Positions 8,513 through 17,484 are shown, counted from the stretch's first letter. The stretch: 64,000 nucleotides of DNA from Candidatus Obscuribacterales bacterium (GCA_019637435.1 JAHBVO010000001.1:1364001-1428000); one strand, 5' to 3'. The notes: generated from the letters alone by a model not told the origin. A program made the numbers and translations.

Positions 8513-9205
8513 ATGTTTGCTACAACCAGGACCATTCCGGTGAAATTATTCGCCGGGCTAATGTTGTGTCTCTTCTTTCTCCAGTCCACGCCATGTTTCG
8601 CGGAAAACCCAGCCGATTCACCAGATGTGGTGCAGGAGCGTCTTGAAAAGGGCGAAGTAATTTGTGGTCTGGAAACCGTCGGTAAAACCCGCTTCGTGAC
8701 TGGTCGCGTGCTAATCGATCAGCCTCCGGAAAAGATCTGGCCAGTAATGGTCAATCCATTTGAGTTTCAGCAAAAGATTTCCCCGCGCATGAAAACTGTC
8801 GATGTTACTGTCGACAAATTGCACAAGTCGGTTATGACCGTTAGCATGGATACTTTTCCGATTCCGGACATATCTTACACAGTGGAGTCTGAATATACGC
8901 GCACCGAGCATGGTGCTCGCGTTGACTTCCATCGGATTGGTGGAACGTTGAAGGATTTCAAAGGTCACTGGTTAATGAATCCGGCCTGTCACGGGAAGAA
9001 AACTGAGCTTGTGTACAGCATGTACCTGGATCCAGGTTTCTATGTGCCGCAATGGATCGTGCGCTTCGGTGTCAAGCAAGAACTGCCGAAAACTCTGCTT
9101 GCGTTGCGTAAGCGTGTTGAGGAGGTAGTGGGCAATAACGCTATGTTGGAAAAGAAGACGATACTAGCTGCGACACCACTTCATAAGCATCACATCACCT
9201 ACTAG
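8513..9205 (+). CDS. Secreted SRPBCC (START-like) domain protein
   Basis: A 230-residue protein with a GGGAG ribosome site five bases before ATG 8513. Residues 1-31 are a signal peptide (hydrophobic core around LFAGLMLCLFFL, cleavage after CFA). The rest fits the helix-grip SRPBCC fold used by polyketide-cyclase/START/coenzyme-Q-binding relatives: GRVLIDQPPEKIWPVMVNP at the first strand/helix, ARVDFHRIGGTLKDFKG in the sheet, and a long C-terminal helix (PKTLLALRKRVEEVV). The fold encloses a hydrophobic cavity that holds lipids or small aromatics, so an exported lipid- or pigment-binding role is plausible but inferred. It stands alone, with no operon partner on its strand. Confidence 0.85.
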   Translation: MFATTRTIPVKLFAGLMLCLFFLQSTPCFAENPADSPDVVQERLEKGEVICGLETVGKTRFVTGRVLIDQPPEKIWPVMVNPFEFQQKISPRMKTVDVTVDKLHKSVMTVSMDTFPIPDISYTVESEYTRTEHGARVDFHRIGGTLKDFKGHWLMNPACHGKKTELVYSMYLDPGFYVPQWIVRFGVKQELPKTLLALRKRVEEVVGNNAMLEKKTILAATPLHKHHITY

Positions 9206-9752
9206 ATTTCGCTACTCATAACGACTTGGAACAGTCGCTATGAAGAAAATAGTTTGTAAAACGAAAACACCGCTCAGATTTTACTCTCGAGCAGTGTTAA
9301 CGCTACTGTCTGACTTGCCCCTTGCGGAGGGCTCAGTATTTCATCGTGCTCACAATCAGAAGCTCACACGTTGCGGACTCACAAGGTACAGTTTCTGGCG
9401 GGCGCCGCCTGTCGTTTCCCCTTGGTCCCTCGGCTCAACATGTCTCACTTGGGAGGCATTCACCGTTTATGCAAATTAGTATATCGCATGGTTCGATAAC
9501 TAAAAGTACCCCAATGGACATTTAATTTGAGCTTACTACGCGTTGTCACTTATGGCTGTTCATGCTGCTCTTTGTTGAAAAGTAGATTAACAAGAGCTGG
9601 GACCATAAAGCCGCAGAGCGTAATCAGCGTTTTGTTGACGGTTCTATATATGGTGGCATTCTGTTTTGTTTGTTTTGGATATCGTTTTGATATGCATTGT
9701 TCCGTTCTGGGCGGAAAAACCGAGTCAAGAGGTTTTTCCATGAGTTAGGACA
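9206..9752. other. 547-bp intergenic region with no supported gene
   Basis: Three short overlapping plus-strand frames and one 63-codon minus-strand frame (9550-9741) are present, but none has a ribosome site, a family resemblance or coding-like composition. The right end holds the hairpin at 9713-9739. The stretch could be gene decay or regulatory space; nothing else is visible. Confidence 0.5.
9713..9739 (-). terminator. Probable terminator after the nucleotidyltransferase gene
   Basis: Perfect nine-base arms GGAAAAACC and GGTTTTTCC (9713-9721 and 9731-9739) with a nine-base loop lie 14 bp beyond the minus-strand stop at 9753. There is no T tract beyond the stem. Confidence 0.45.
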
Positions 9753-10343
9753 TTAGGATTTGCGGCAATTTCGAATTAGCTCACGAACTCCTGGCAGGTC
9801 CATGCGCTTCATTGGTTTTCTAGTGACTGATGAATATGGGACCGCGTCTCGTGAGCTCCATGGATAAACCGTTATTTCAACCGGATAGTTTCGCTCCAGC
9901 CATTTCAGATGCACAAAACTGCCTTTGACATTTTCAACCAGTTCTTCTTCAACATCTTCGAATCCCCAGTCTTCAAGTGCGTCTTTGATTTCCTCGAAGT
10001 GATCGGCGTATGCGTGGAAGTCGATGTCTGATGTCAATCGAATTTTGCCACTCAGGGTGCTGCCGATCAAATACGGATCGAAGTGTTGAGTGGCTTCCAT
10101 TACTTCTACGGCTATTTCTCGCATTTCGCGAAGGCGCGTTCTATGTTCTTCTTCGCCTAATTCTGTTTTTGTGAAAAGACCGATGAATTCTTTTATGACT
10201 CTATTTGACGGCATTCTTGCTGAGCTGGAAATGCCTAGCATCATCACTGCCCGTTCTTTCGCATGCAAATATTCAGCGTCAAGGCCGGTCGCCATGAACA
10301 ATGCCGCCTCCTCTGCGACACGTCGTCGAGACTGTTTTTTCAT
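9753..10343 (-). CDS. Nucleotidyltransferase-superfamily protein
   Basis: A 196-residue cytoplasmic protein. The core signature is LIGSTLSGKIRLTSDIDFHAY (about residues 92-112): a Gly-Ser turn followed about a dozen residues later by an Asp-x-Asp pair, the catalytic pattern of the pol-beta nucleotidyltransferase fold. A later strand (VEITVYPW) could supply the third acidic residue. The N-terminal third is helical and basic and may be the partner half of a minimal transferase. It resembles stand-alone NTases of the tRNA-CCA/MNT type rather than any named enzyme, so substrate and role are unknown. It is monocistronic, with a hairpin downstream. Confidence 0.75.
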   Translation of the reverse strand: MKKQSRRRVAEEAALFMATGLDAEYLHAKERAVMMLGISSSARMPSNRVIKEFIGLFTKTELGEEEHRTRLREMREIAVEVMEATQHFDPYLIGSTLSGKIRLTSDIDFHAYADHFEEIKDALEDWGFEDVEEELVENVKGSFVHLKWLERNYPVEITVYPWSSRDAVPYSSVTRKPMKRMDLPGVRELIRNCRKS

Positions 10344-10573
10344 TATTAGACAAGCCGCTAGCTTGCTTTTGGGAAATTCGAATTCGACATTGAATTCTAG
10401 AGTCAGTTCTAGCCCATCTCTTATTCCTTGTCAACCGCCGGTCGCAAGGTGGCAGGAAGGAGCGAAATTCGGCGAGACATTCGGTTTCCTCGTATGCTGA
10501 AGTGAAACCTTTGTCGCTTTGGAGTGCAGCAGGAATGATGAGATCCGAATCTGTTGTTTTGAAAGTTGAGAAG

Positions 10574-11149
10574 ATGGTTTCAGCAGGGAAGCAGCTAATT
10601 TTCTCGGTTAGCGTTTGCTCTCTATTCTCCGTGTTCGGCGTCAGCTCTGCTTTCGCTGCTCCTAACGCTGGAGTCGACCGTCTGCAAAGCGCGCATTCGC
10701 AAGAGATTCTGAACGCGGCAAAGGCGTCTGTTGGTAAGGAGATGTGGAAAGGTTTCGGTCTTCCAAACGGTGGACTTGGATGTGCCGCATCGCTCAGCAA
10801 CGTGCTTGGTAAGGCTGGAGTGAAGTATGCCCGATCGCCAGTGACAAAGGTGGTGCGTCAAAAACTTCTGGGAGGACCGGTCAAAACCGCCGAGTATGTC
10901 GTCAAAGAGGGAGGCGATGGACCTATCAACGACAGAGCTCTCGCGAAGGTTGCTAAGCCAGGCGACGTTCTAGTTGCATTCATGGACCCGCTTCCCAAGG
11001 GCAATATCGGTCCTAAAGCGCATTGTGGAATTATCGGACCGGATGGAACGGTTTTTACCAATGACTGGAACGATGGCATCTGGAAGCACGCCGACATCCA
11101 TACCTACTTTGATTCTTACAGGCATATTCGGGTTATTAGGCTTCAGTGA
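10574..11149 (+). CDS. Secreted CHAP/NlpC-P60-like cysteine peptidase or amidase
   Basis: The frame is open from GTG/ATG codons at 10502, but ATG 10574 starts a clean signal peptide (MVSAGKQLIFSVSVCSLF, cleavage after SAFA), giving 191 residues. The mature protein has the Cys-His-polar arrangement of papain-like peptidoglycan amidases: Cys in LGCAASLSNVLGKAG at the start of a helix, His in KAHCGIIGPDG, then Asn/Asp in TNDWNDGIW. The phrase AKPGDVLVAF before the His strand is typical of CHAP domains. It would cleave peptide stems in the cell wall or act as an envelope hydrolase. The cysteine-cluster gene follows on the same strand after 40 bp. Confidence 0.75.
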   Translation: MVSAGKQLIFSVSVCSLFSVFGVSSAFAAPNAGVDRLQSAHSQEILNAAKASVGKEMWKGFGLPNGGLGCAASLSNVLGKAGVKYARSPVTKVVRQKLLGGPVKTAEYVVKEGGDGPINDRALAKVAKPGDVLVAFMDPLPKGNIGPKAHCGIIGPDGTVFTNDWNDGIWKHADIHTYFDSYRHIRVIRLQ

Positions 11150-11189
11150 GTGGTATTAAATACATAGTATGTCCCACGGAGCACCTCGA

Positions 11190-11720
11190 ATGAACTGGCT
11201 GTCGTCGCTGAAGAAGCTTGCTGAGGGTAAGGACGACCCTGGATTTGTGCGCATCCCGGAGGATAAAGACGAGTCTATTAGCGCCGGCGAATCGCCGACG
11301 AAACAACAGGTCATCGATTCAACATGTCACTACACCTGTACTCGCATGTGTTACGGGTACAGAGACAAATCCTCGCAGTGCTGCTGCATTGGCGAGCGCG
11401 ACTTCATCATCGGACCGATAAGCGATACCGAGCGTTTCCTTGCGGCTCTCTCCGAAAAGCTAGGTGAAGAGGTCAAGTACGAGGATGTGTTTATCGATTA
11501 CGAAGAGGGCCGACAGATTTTTCCCGACAAAAGCTGTTGGCAAAATCCCGATAACTTTCCGTGCATGCGAATTGTGCCTGACCAGGGAAGGGGCTATCCA
11601 TGCCAGTTTCTCTCACTTGACGGTAAGTGTTCCGTGCACTCGATAAAACCAGAGACCTGTCGAATTTATCTCTGTGATTACTTGAAAAACATCGTCAACT
11701 TTCTGGATCAAACATTGTAG
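11190..11720 (+). CDS. YkgJ-type cysteine-cluster protein (Zn/Fe chelating)
   Basis: A 176-residue cytoplasmic protein. I use ATG 11190 because CGGAG lies about eight bases upstream; an ATG at 11169 is also in frame. Cysteines are grouped as in the UPF0153/YkgJ 'zinc- or iron-chelating' family: CHYTCTRMC, QCCCIG, SCW, FPCMRI, YPCQFL, GKCSVHSIKPETCR and YLCDYL. The family phrase 'C.vy..RP..CR' is recognisable in CSVHSIKPETCRIY. The ligand and function of the family are not settled; metal binding is likely. The stop codon TAG overlaps the GTG start of the downstream kinase gene by one base, so the two are probably translationally coupled and work together. Confidence 0.8.
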   Translation: MNWLSSLKKLAEGKDDPGFVRIPEDKDESISAGESPTKQQVIDSTCHYTCTRMCYGYRDKSSQCCCIGERDFIIGPISDTERFLAALSEKLGEEVKYEDVFIDYEEGRQIFPDKSCWQNPDNFPCMRIVPDQGRGYPCQFLSLDGKCSVHSIKPETCRIYLCDYLKNIVNFLDQTL

Positions 11721-14365
11721 TGAAGGGCAAAGACGCGGAAAACGATTTTCGTCTTTGCCGAACTTGCGGCAAGCGCGAGGATGAATCCGGCGACATCTCG
11801 CTAACCCAGTTCGTGTTTCGATACGACGCTTGTCGTTGTAGGTCTCCGAAGAATTTGAGCGATGCCTTAAGCTCATCGATCCGCGCACGTCCAGCAGAGT
11901 TCATCGCTGCGGCTTCTGCTGTTGCTGCTGATTCCGGCGTCTCGTCGGCGCAAGAGTTGACGCTTGACGATGATTCCTTCCCGCTGAAGCGATACAAGCC
12001 CCTCTACAGGCTGGGGTCAGGGGCATCGGGAGTGGTGTATCTTGCGAACGATAAAGTGCTTGGCAAAAAGGTCGCCATCAAAATTTTGCGGACGCTTTCA
12101 CCGGAGTTCATCATTGCTTTTCAGGATGAAGCAAGAATGACTAGCCGCCTGAAACACAAGTATATCGTCGGGCTTCTTGATTTTGGCGTCACCAGAAGCG
12201 GAGCACCATATATAGTATTGGAGTTTGTGCTCGGTCCCTCTCTGGAAGAGGTGGTGCATCGATTTGGTCCGGTTAAACTGAGAGACTTTTTTGACGTATT
12301 CCGATTGACCTGCGAGGCGCTTGCGTATGCGCATGCCAACAAAATATTTCACCGAGACTTAAAACCAGGCAACATCCTTTTGACGCACGAGACCGATGGC
12401 TCATTTTCCGTTCGAATCATTGATTTCGGTTTAGCCAAGATTTTGAGCGATCAGGTGGATGCCAGTCAAAAAAAGAATCTCACAATAGTTGGCACTCCGC
12501 TATATATGAGCCCCGACCAGGGTTTGGGACGACCATTCGATGCTCGCTCTGAAGTTTACTCGCTTGGTTGCGTTATGTTTGAAGCTCTGTGTGGTGCTCC
12601 ACCATTTCATGCTGATACGGCGCTTGAACTCCTGAGCTTACATGCGGAGCAGGAGCCGCCCGGAATTGCACAAGTTCTCCTAGATAAAGGCGCAAGTCCG
12701 GCGTCTATCGCTATCCCGACATCAGTGGAGGCGCTAATTCGCAAATGTCTTGAGAAAAATCCAGAAGACCGTTTTCAAACAGTTAGTGAGGTGCTGGAGG
12801 CTTTGAACGAGGCGGAATTCGTCGCGAATGAGGACTTTCACACCGAAGCGGTCGAGAAGGTCGATAACTCGGGTTCCTCGCGCCTGTGGCTGATCTCCGG
12901 GCTCTCAATTCTCGTTTGTGTCGGCGCATTCACCTATCTTTTCGTGACCGGTCAGGGTCTGGACACCACTAAGACTTCTCCGAAGCTCAAGAGAGTTAAT
13001 GGTTCTTCTTTCGATATAAGTTTTCGCGATAGCAGTCAGGTAAGACCCTTAGACAGTTTGATCGATCAGAATCAAGAAATCGTGCGCCTCAATGGCGCTT
13101 TCAAAGCCTCAGAAATAAGGGGCCTTGAACAATACCGGTACATGACGGAATTAGACCTGTCAAATAACATACACAGTGACGACGTAACTTCTCAGATCAA
13201 AAGCAAGTACCTCAAGGTTTTAAGACTGAATAATACGCCTGTAAAGACGCTTGAATATGTTTCAAAGCTTCCGAACCTGCAGTACCTGAACGTGTCAAAT
13301 AGCATGATTGATGGCAACGCTATCAAACGTCTTAAACAGCTCCCGAATTTGATTGAGCTAGATGTCCGCCTTACGCCGCTGAAGGAAGATGATTTGAAAT
13401 ACTTGGCCGAGATTCCCTCTCTATTGAAATTGAATCTCAGTGCAGAAGAGTATTCCGTCTCGACCTTGAGCTATCTCCGCGAAAGGCTTCCTGCCTGTAG
13501 TATGAAGTTCGGTGTTCAAAAGGTTATGCCACTTGACCAAATTCGAGATCTCATAAATGCCCGGCAATTTGATCTTGCGGAGCAACAATCCAAGCTTGCC
13601 ATTAGTATTATTGAAAAAGCTCAAGGAAAAGAGGCCGCGCCGATCTCTGCGTACTGCTACTGGACAGCAGTCGCTTATCTTCAAGAGCGGAAACTGGACG
13701 AATGCAGATTGTATGTTGATCGCTCGATCGATGTGGCGTTAAAGACTAAATTCAATGTCTACCTTCCTGATGCGTATATGATTTTGATGCAGACCTATGA
13801 TGAAACCAATCAACATGACCGCGCCGATCAGTATGCCGAGCGAGTCGTCACGTCGCAACTTGAACGAGATGGAATTACCGCCAACGTTGCGCACTTCGCG
13901 TTGAGGGCTGGTGAAGCACATTTGCGCAGATCCGAGATGGCTAAAGCTGAGCATTGGCTAGAAACCGCTGAGCGCTACGTGAAGAATCTGAAATCGAGGC
14001 AGGTGAAATTTTCAAATAGAGACTACATTCACGTCTTAGCGCCTTTGAATTTGCATTTTGCGGAAATCTACTATTTGAAAAATGAGTTTGAGAAATCTAA
14101 GGCGTATGCGTTGACCGCACTTCGATATCTAAAGAGACACAACACCAATAATCAAGTCGAGAATAATGAGGAGTATCAAGTTCACCAAAAACTATCTTCT
14201 GCGGTGGAAACTCGACTAGCTCTCATTGCGGAGCATGAGAGACATTTTGATGAAGCCGTGGAACATCAGCGAATTTCAATCGAACATCTCAAAGGAGTAA
14301 ACGCGCCGCTTAAGAAGGACCTTCTCTATCTTCGAAGACTTGAGGCGCAGGCTAAGGCTAACTGA
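11720..14365 (+). CDS. Transmembrane Ser/Thr protein kinase with N-terminal Cys module, LRR and TPR
   Basis: An 881-residue receptor-like kinase starting at GTG 11720, one base into the previous stop. Order: a four-cysteine module (C13, C16, C38, C40 around SLTQFVF); a Hanks-type kinase domain from about residue 92 to 365 with the glycine loop (RLGSGASGVVY), Lys121, HRD 211-213, DFG 235-237 and a GTPLYMSPDQ activation segment; one transmembrane helix at about 389-410; leucine-rich repeats at about 430-600 (YLNVSNSMIDG, LNLSAEEYS); and TPR-like helices to the end. The kinase would be cytoplasmic, the LRR/TPR part outside. All catalytic residues are present. The activator and substrates are unknown; the preceding cysteine-cluster protein is a likely partner. 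Confidence 0.92.
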   Translation: MKGKDAENDFRLCRTCGKREDESGDISLTQFVFRYDACRCRSPKNLSDALSSSIRARPAEFIAAASAVAADSGVSSAQELTLDDDSFPLKRYKPLYRLGSGASGVVYLANDKVLGKKVAIKILRTLSPEFIIAFQDEARMTSRLKHKYIVGLLDFGVTRSGAPYIVLEFVLGPSLEEVVHRFGPVKLRDFFDVFRLTCEALAYAHANKIFHRDLKPGNILLTHETDGSFSVRIIDFGLAKILSDQVDASQKKNLTIVGTPLYMSPDQGLGRPFDARSEVYSLGCVMFEALCGAPPFHADTALELLSLHAEQEPPGIAQVLLDKGASPASIAIPTSVEALIRKCLEKNPEDRFQTVSEVLEALNEAEFVANEDFHTEAVEKVDNSGSSRLWLISGLSILVCVGAFTYLFVTGQGLDTTKTSPKLKRVNGSSFDISFRDSSQVRPLDSLIDQNQEIVRLNGAFKASEIRGLEQYRYMTELDLSNNIHSDDVTSQIKSKYLKVLRLNNTPVKTLEYVSKLPNLQYLNVSNSMIDGNAIKRLKQLPNLIELDVRLTPLKEDDLKYLAEIPSLLKLNLSAEEYSVSTLSYLRERLPACSMKFGVQKVMPLDQIRDLINARQFDLAEQQSKLAISIIEKAQGKEAAPISAYCYWTAVAYLQERKLDECRLYVDRSIDVALKTKFNVYLPDAYMILMQTYDETNQHDRADQYAERVVTSQLERDGITANVAHFALRAGEAHLRRSEMAKAEHWLETAERYVKNLKSRQVKFSNRDYIHVLAPLNLHFAEIYYLKNEFEKSKAYALTALRYLKRHNTNNQVENNEEYQVHQKLSSAVETRLALIAEHERHFDEAVEHQRISIEHLKGVNAPLKKDLLYLRRLEAQAKAN

Positions 14366-14404
14366 CTCTCGAAGATAAACAACTCTAATCGGCGGCTTTA
14401 ACGC

Positions 14405-16069
14405 TCAACGATGCTTTCTGGTCGCTCTTGGTCGTTTGAGAACAGGCTTTGGTGTGCGTTTTGCTGCGGCATGATCGACTACGATCGGCTCGTGGGTGGT
14501 TTCAACAATATTAGGGTCAGACGCTGAGCCCACCGGATCTTTGGGAACCGCTTGACCAATTTGCTTGATGCTTCGCAACTGATTGATTAATGCCGATTCT
14601 GCGATACGAAGATTTCTAATGGTCGGTGTGTGACCGTTCACCATAATCGTTACCGCCAGCTTTTGATTTCCTGCTGTCTTCAGAATGCCTGCGATGCACC
14701 TGACACTCTCCATGGTGCCAGTTTTAAACTGATAGGTCCCCTTTCCTGCGCTCGATTCATCGTTTTGTTTTAGTAACCCGAGGTAAGGACCGTCCGCCTT
14801 CTCCCCTGCCATGTGCTTGAGCACCGTATCTAGTGCATGTGGGGAGACTGCGTTCTTTCTGCAAAGACCGCAGCCATCAAACAAGATCACCTCTTGTCCG
14901 TTCACACCTATCTTAGACAGCCACTTAGACATTGCGATCAGACCACGTGCTTCCAGCGACATTGAACTGTTTCGCTCGGTTGATTTGCCCGCTGGAGCCG
15001 TCTCCGTTTTCAACGTGGTTGCGCCTATCGTGCGTAGCAACTGTTGCGCATACAGGTTATCGCTTTCGTGCAGGCAGGTCCTGATGATTTCTGCCAGTGG
15101 TTTAGACTCGTGCGCTGCTAGTTGATTGATATTTGCGCTTGGCGGAATCTCTTGGTTGCCGATCCGGACGCCGTTTCTTTTGACCATCAATTCCGCAAGC
15201 GCGAGGTTGTACTCGTCCGGATTTGACATTGCAAAGGATGGTTGCTTTGGTGCCTGGGGGTGTTTCGGTCTGTAAGTGAGCGCCGTATGGTTCGAGCGAT
15301 CGACATTAACCCATGTGGGTCCGTCTGGCGAGTTTAACAGTGTATCGAAGAGTGAACCGTGTGTGTTGGCTGCGTCGACAACTCTATAAGAATCACCGAG
15401 TTCTCCTGGACTGCCCAGGTTACGATCCAGCACCAGATTTGATGCTACCGGCATCCAGTGTCGTCCCCAGTCTTCAACCAGCCAGGCCTGGTGAAAGCCC
15501 ATATCGCCCGCACCGGTTGGGGCAATCTTGATTTGACCAGTGATATCGGATATGGTGCCAGAGCCTGTCAGTCTGCTGGTCGCTTGAATCGCGTCTTTTA
15601 TCAATCCAGCTAGCTGTCCACGACCGAAAGTCGGATTTTGTGAAGGCACGATAACCAGGTTTCCGTTTAAAGTGGTTCCGCTAAATGTTCCATCGGCGAT
15701 CACAGTTGTTTTATAAGTATAGGCACCACCTAAGGTGTCATAAGCGCAGGCGCAGGTTATCGCCTTGACTGTCGAAGCCGGCGTATAACGCCTGTTTCCA
15801 TTAAAAGAGTAGAGAACTCTGCCGCTCGGGACTTCCATAATTTCCAATCCGACATTTGAATGTTCCAGAGTGGGGATTCGTAGCCAACCACGAACCAAAT
15901 TATCTAAGGTGAGCGTGTTGTCCAGCCGTTCTACTGTCGGGGGCTTTGCAGAAGCGGCGTTTGCTGCTTCCGAGGCTGTGATTCGAAGACTGGCTGAAAG
16001 AACGCAAAACAGGAACGCGCAGGTGATGGCTATAGATATGGTCGACTGCCGCGATCTGTCTCTAATCAT
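14405..16069 (-). CDS. dacB: D-alanyl-D-alanine carboxypeptidase/endopeptidase, PBP4 (S13) family
   Basis: A 554-residue exported protein with a signal peptide (hydrophobic ISIAITCAFLFCVLSASL). The three penicillin-binding active-site motifs are present in order: SxxK as PASTVK, SxN as ESDNLYA, and KTG as FKTGTMES. The large insertion between SxxK and SxN, including the strand FDGCGLCRKN, marks the S13/PBP4 class, which trims or cuts peptidoglycan peptides in the periplasm. The C-terminal 50 residues are basic and probably disordered (KPVLKRPRATRKHR). It is convergent with the upstream kinase gene and 100 bp downstream of the thioesterase gene on the same strand, so a shared transcript is possible. 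Confidence 0.92.
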   Translation of the reverse strand: MIRDRSRQSTISIAITCAFLFCVLSASLRITASEAANAASAKPPTVERLDNTLTLDNLVRGWLRIPTLEHSNVGLEIMEVPSGRVLYSFNGNRRYTPASTVKAITCACAYDTLGGAYTYKTTVIADGTFSGTTLNGNLVIVPSQNPTFGRGQLAGLIKDAIQATSRLTGSGTISDITGQIKIAPTGAGDMGFHQAWLVEDWGRHWMPVASNLVLDRNLGSPGELGDSYRVVDAANTHGSLFDTLLNSPDGPTWVNVDRSNHTALTYRPKHPQAPKQPSFAMSNPDEYNLALAELMVKRNGVRIGNQEIPPSANINQLAAHESKPLAEIIRTCLHESDNLYAQQLLRTIGATTLKTETAPAGKSTERNSSMSLEARGLIAMSKWLSKIGVNGQEVILFDGCGLCRKNAVSPHALDTVLKHMAGEKADGPYLGLLKQNDESSAGKGTYQFKTGTMESVRCIAGILKTAGNQKLAVTIMVNGHTPTIRNLRIAESALINQLRSIKQIGQAVPKDPVGSASDPNIVETTHEPIVVDHAAAKRTPKPVLKRPRATRKHR

Positions 16070-16169
16070 TGAACTTGCTCTCTAATTGCCGGATACCTGG
16101 CTGCTAGCCCGCACTATTATCGTATGCGCGAGCCGAAAATGCTGTGATCGAGCCATGAATTAATGCTGC

Positions 16170-16610
16170 TTATTCGCCCAGCTGCTGTTTGAACAGGTCC
16201 GCGATAAGCTTCGGCGTGCGCACCGGTTTCATTGTTGTTCCGTTGATGAAGACGCCAGTGTGCGTAGCAAAGGTTGTGATCTGTTCGTCTACCTTAATTT
16301 CAGCATTGAAGATTACGCTAGCCGCTCTCAACTCCTGTATCCACATGGTGGCGATAGGTTTGTCGAACAATCGAATTGCCCGTTTGTATTCAATAGTGTG
16401 TGCGGCTATAACAGGCAGCAAGCCCTGATCCATAAAATCCTTGAGAGGAAAATATTCGTCAAAAACTTTCAATCGCATATCTTCCAGCCATCTGAAGTAA
16501 ACGATGTTTGAAACATGTCCAGCGAAGTCGATGTCGTAAGTGCCGATAGAGATTGGTTTACTTACTTCAAAGCATCGCTTTTGATTGAGGCTTGGCATCG
16601 GAACGTCCAT
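16170..16610 (-). CDS. Acyl-CoA thioesterase, 4HBT hotdog family
   Basis: A 146-residue cytoplasmic protein with the hotdog thioesterase signature YDIDFAGHVSNIVYFRWLED (residues 24-43), in which the Asp and the HVxN...Y pattern match the 4-hydroxybenzoyl-CoA/YbgC-type enzymes. The second half has the expected central strand (AHTIEYKRAIRLFD) and a closing strand (THTGVFINGTTMKPVRTP). It should hydrolyse acyl-CoA or acyl-ACP thioesters; chain specificity cannot be told. It is divergent from the small secreted Asn-rich gene across 158 bp. Confidence 0.9.
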   Translation of the reverse strand: MDVPMPSLNQKRCFEVSKPISIGTYDIDFAGHVSNIVYFRWLEDMRLKVFDEYFPLKDFMDQGLLPVIAAHTIEYKRAIRLFDKPIATMWIQELRAASVIFNAEIKVDEQITTFATHTGVFINGTTMKPVRTPKLIADLFKQQLGE

Positions 16611-16768
16611 GAAATGCTACAACGGTTTCTTATGTGAAACTGTCAAGAATGGCAGCTGGTGCGCTTGACGACCGGATTGCCTCGGAACATATTCCACATT
16701 CAGAGCATCATTTTAATTGGAAACGTGAGAACCTGAACGCGCCGTGGCGTAGTGAGAGGAAATTTTAT

Positions 16769-17116
16769 ATGTTGACTAGATTTTGGAAAGTACTGAGCGC
16801 CACTGCGCTCGTTTTAATCGTCGGTCTGATGCTTCCTCAGGCAAGTGAGGCAAGACATCACCACAAAAATTGGAATAACAATTGCAACAATAATAGGTGG
16901 AACAACAATAGTGCCTGGTATGGCAACCGCGGTTGTAACAGCTATGGAAACCGTTGGATAAACAACAGCGCCTGGTACGGTAACAACGGATACAACAATG
17001 GTTGGCGGAACCGAAACTGGCGAAACAACTCATACTTCAACAACGGAAGAGGTCATGCCTACGGTCGCCAATTTGCACATCATCGACATCATGGGCGACG
17101 AGGCGGCTGGTTCTAA
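16769..17116 (+). CDS. Small secreted Asn/Trp/Tyr-rich repeat protein
   Basis: Start chosen at ATG 16769, which has GAGAGGA eight bases upstream and yields a clean signal peptide (RFWKVLSATALVLIVGLMLP, cleavage near SEA). An in-frame ATG at 16634 would add 45 unlikely residues. The mature 85 residues are dominated by Asn, Gly, Trp, Tyr, Arg and His, with a repeated unit seen twice as NNSAWYGN and a His/Arg/Gly-rich tail. Two cysteines lie in the first part. I know no function; such composition suggests a surface, adhesive, metal-binding or RNA-like low-complexity protein. A strong terminator follows. Confidence 0.75.
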   Translation: MLTRFWKVLSATALVLIVGLMLPQASEARHHHKNWNNNCNNNRWNNNSAWYGNRGCNSYGNRWINNSAWYGNNGYNNGWRNRNWRNNSYFNNGRGHAYGRQFAHHRHHGRRGGWF

Positions 17117-17140
17117 AGATCAGAACATCGCAATAATTTG

Positions 17141-17181
17141 AACGCAGGAAGCAAACGGATTGTGCTTCCTGCGTTCATTTT
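17141..17181 (+). terminator. Strong rho-independent terminator
   Basis: Perfect 13-base arms AACGCAGGAAGCA (17141-17153) and TGCTTCCTGCGTT (17163-17175) with a nine-base loop, followed by CATTTTG. It ends the transcript of the Asn-rich secreted protein. Confidence 0.85.
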
Positions 17182-17253
17182 GAGCTGCAAATGTTTTATG
17201 ATTTACGGCGCGATTCGCTAGTCGCGTTTGCTCATTTATTGTGAGGGGGAATT

Positions 17254-17484
17254 ATGTCGCAGGAAGAGCTGAAGCAGGCAATTCAGGACAAAAAATTGAT
17301 TTGTCCAAAGTGCAAAGACCCGGTGCAGAAGTACGACAACTACATTGACCTGGTTGGCAGTGTCTGGGACGGAGCAGGCGATTCCGGCGTGGAATCGGCA
17401 GGCAGCAAAGTTACTCTCATTTGCGGCAACGGCGACTGTGCCTGGAAAGAGCGTACCGAATATTGGGATTCGTTTGAAGAATAA
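17254..17484 (+). CDS. Small zinc-ribbon protein
   Basis: A 76-residue protein with a GAGGGGG ribosome site before ATG 17254. Two cysteine pairs (CPKC at residues 14-17; the second pair ICGNGDCAW near 56-63) form a C4 zinc-ribbon pattern with a long acidic/glycine loop between (WDGAGDSGVESAG). A short helix precedes the first knuckle. Such proteins usually bind nucleic acid or protein partners, but nothing specific is visible. It is isolated between two hairpin terminators, so it is its own transcription unit. Confidence 0.75.
   Translation: MSQEELKQAIQDKKLICPKCKDPVQKYDNYIDLVGSVWDGAGDSGVESAGSKVTLICGNGDCAWKERTEYWDSFEE

Noticed and set aside
9550..9741. 63-codon minus-strand frame with a hydrophobic stretch
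   Set aside because: It overlaps the terminator hairpin at 9713-9739 and lacks a ribosome site; the hydrophobic part alone is not enough.
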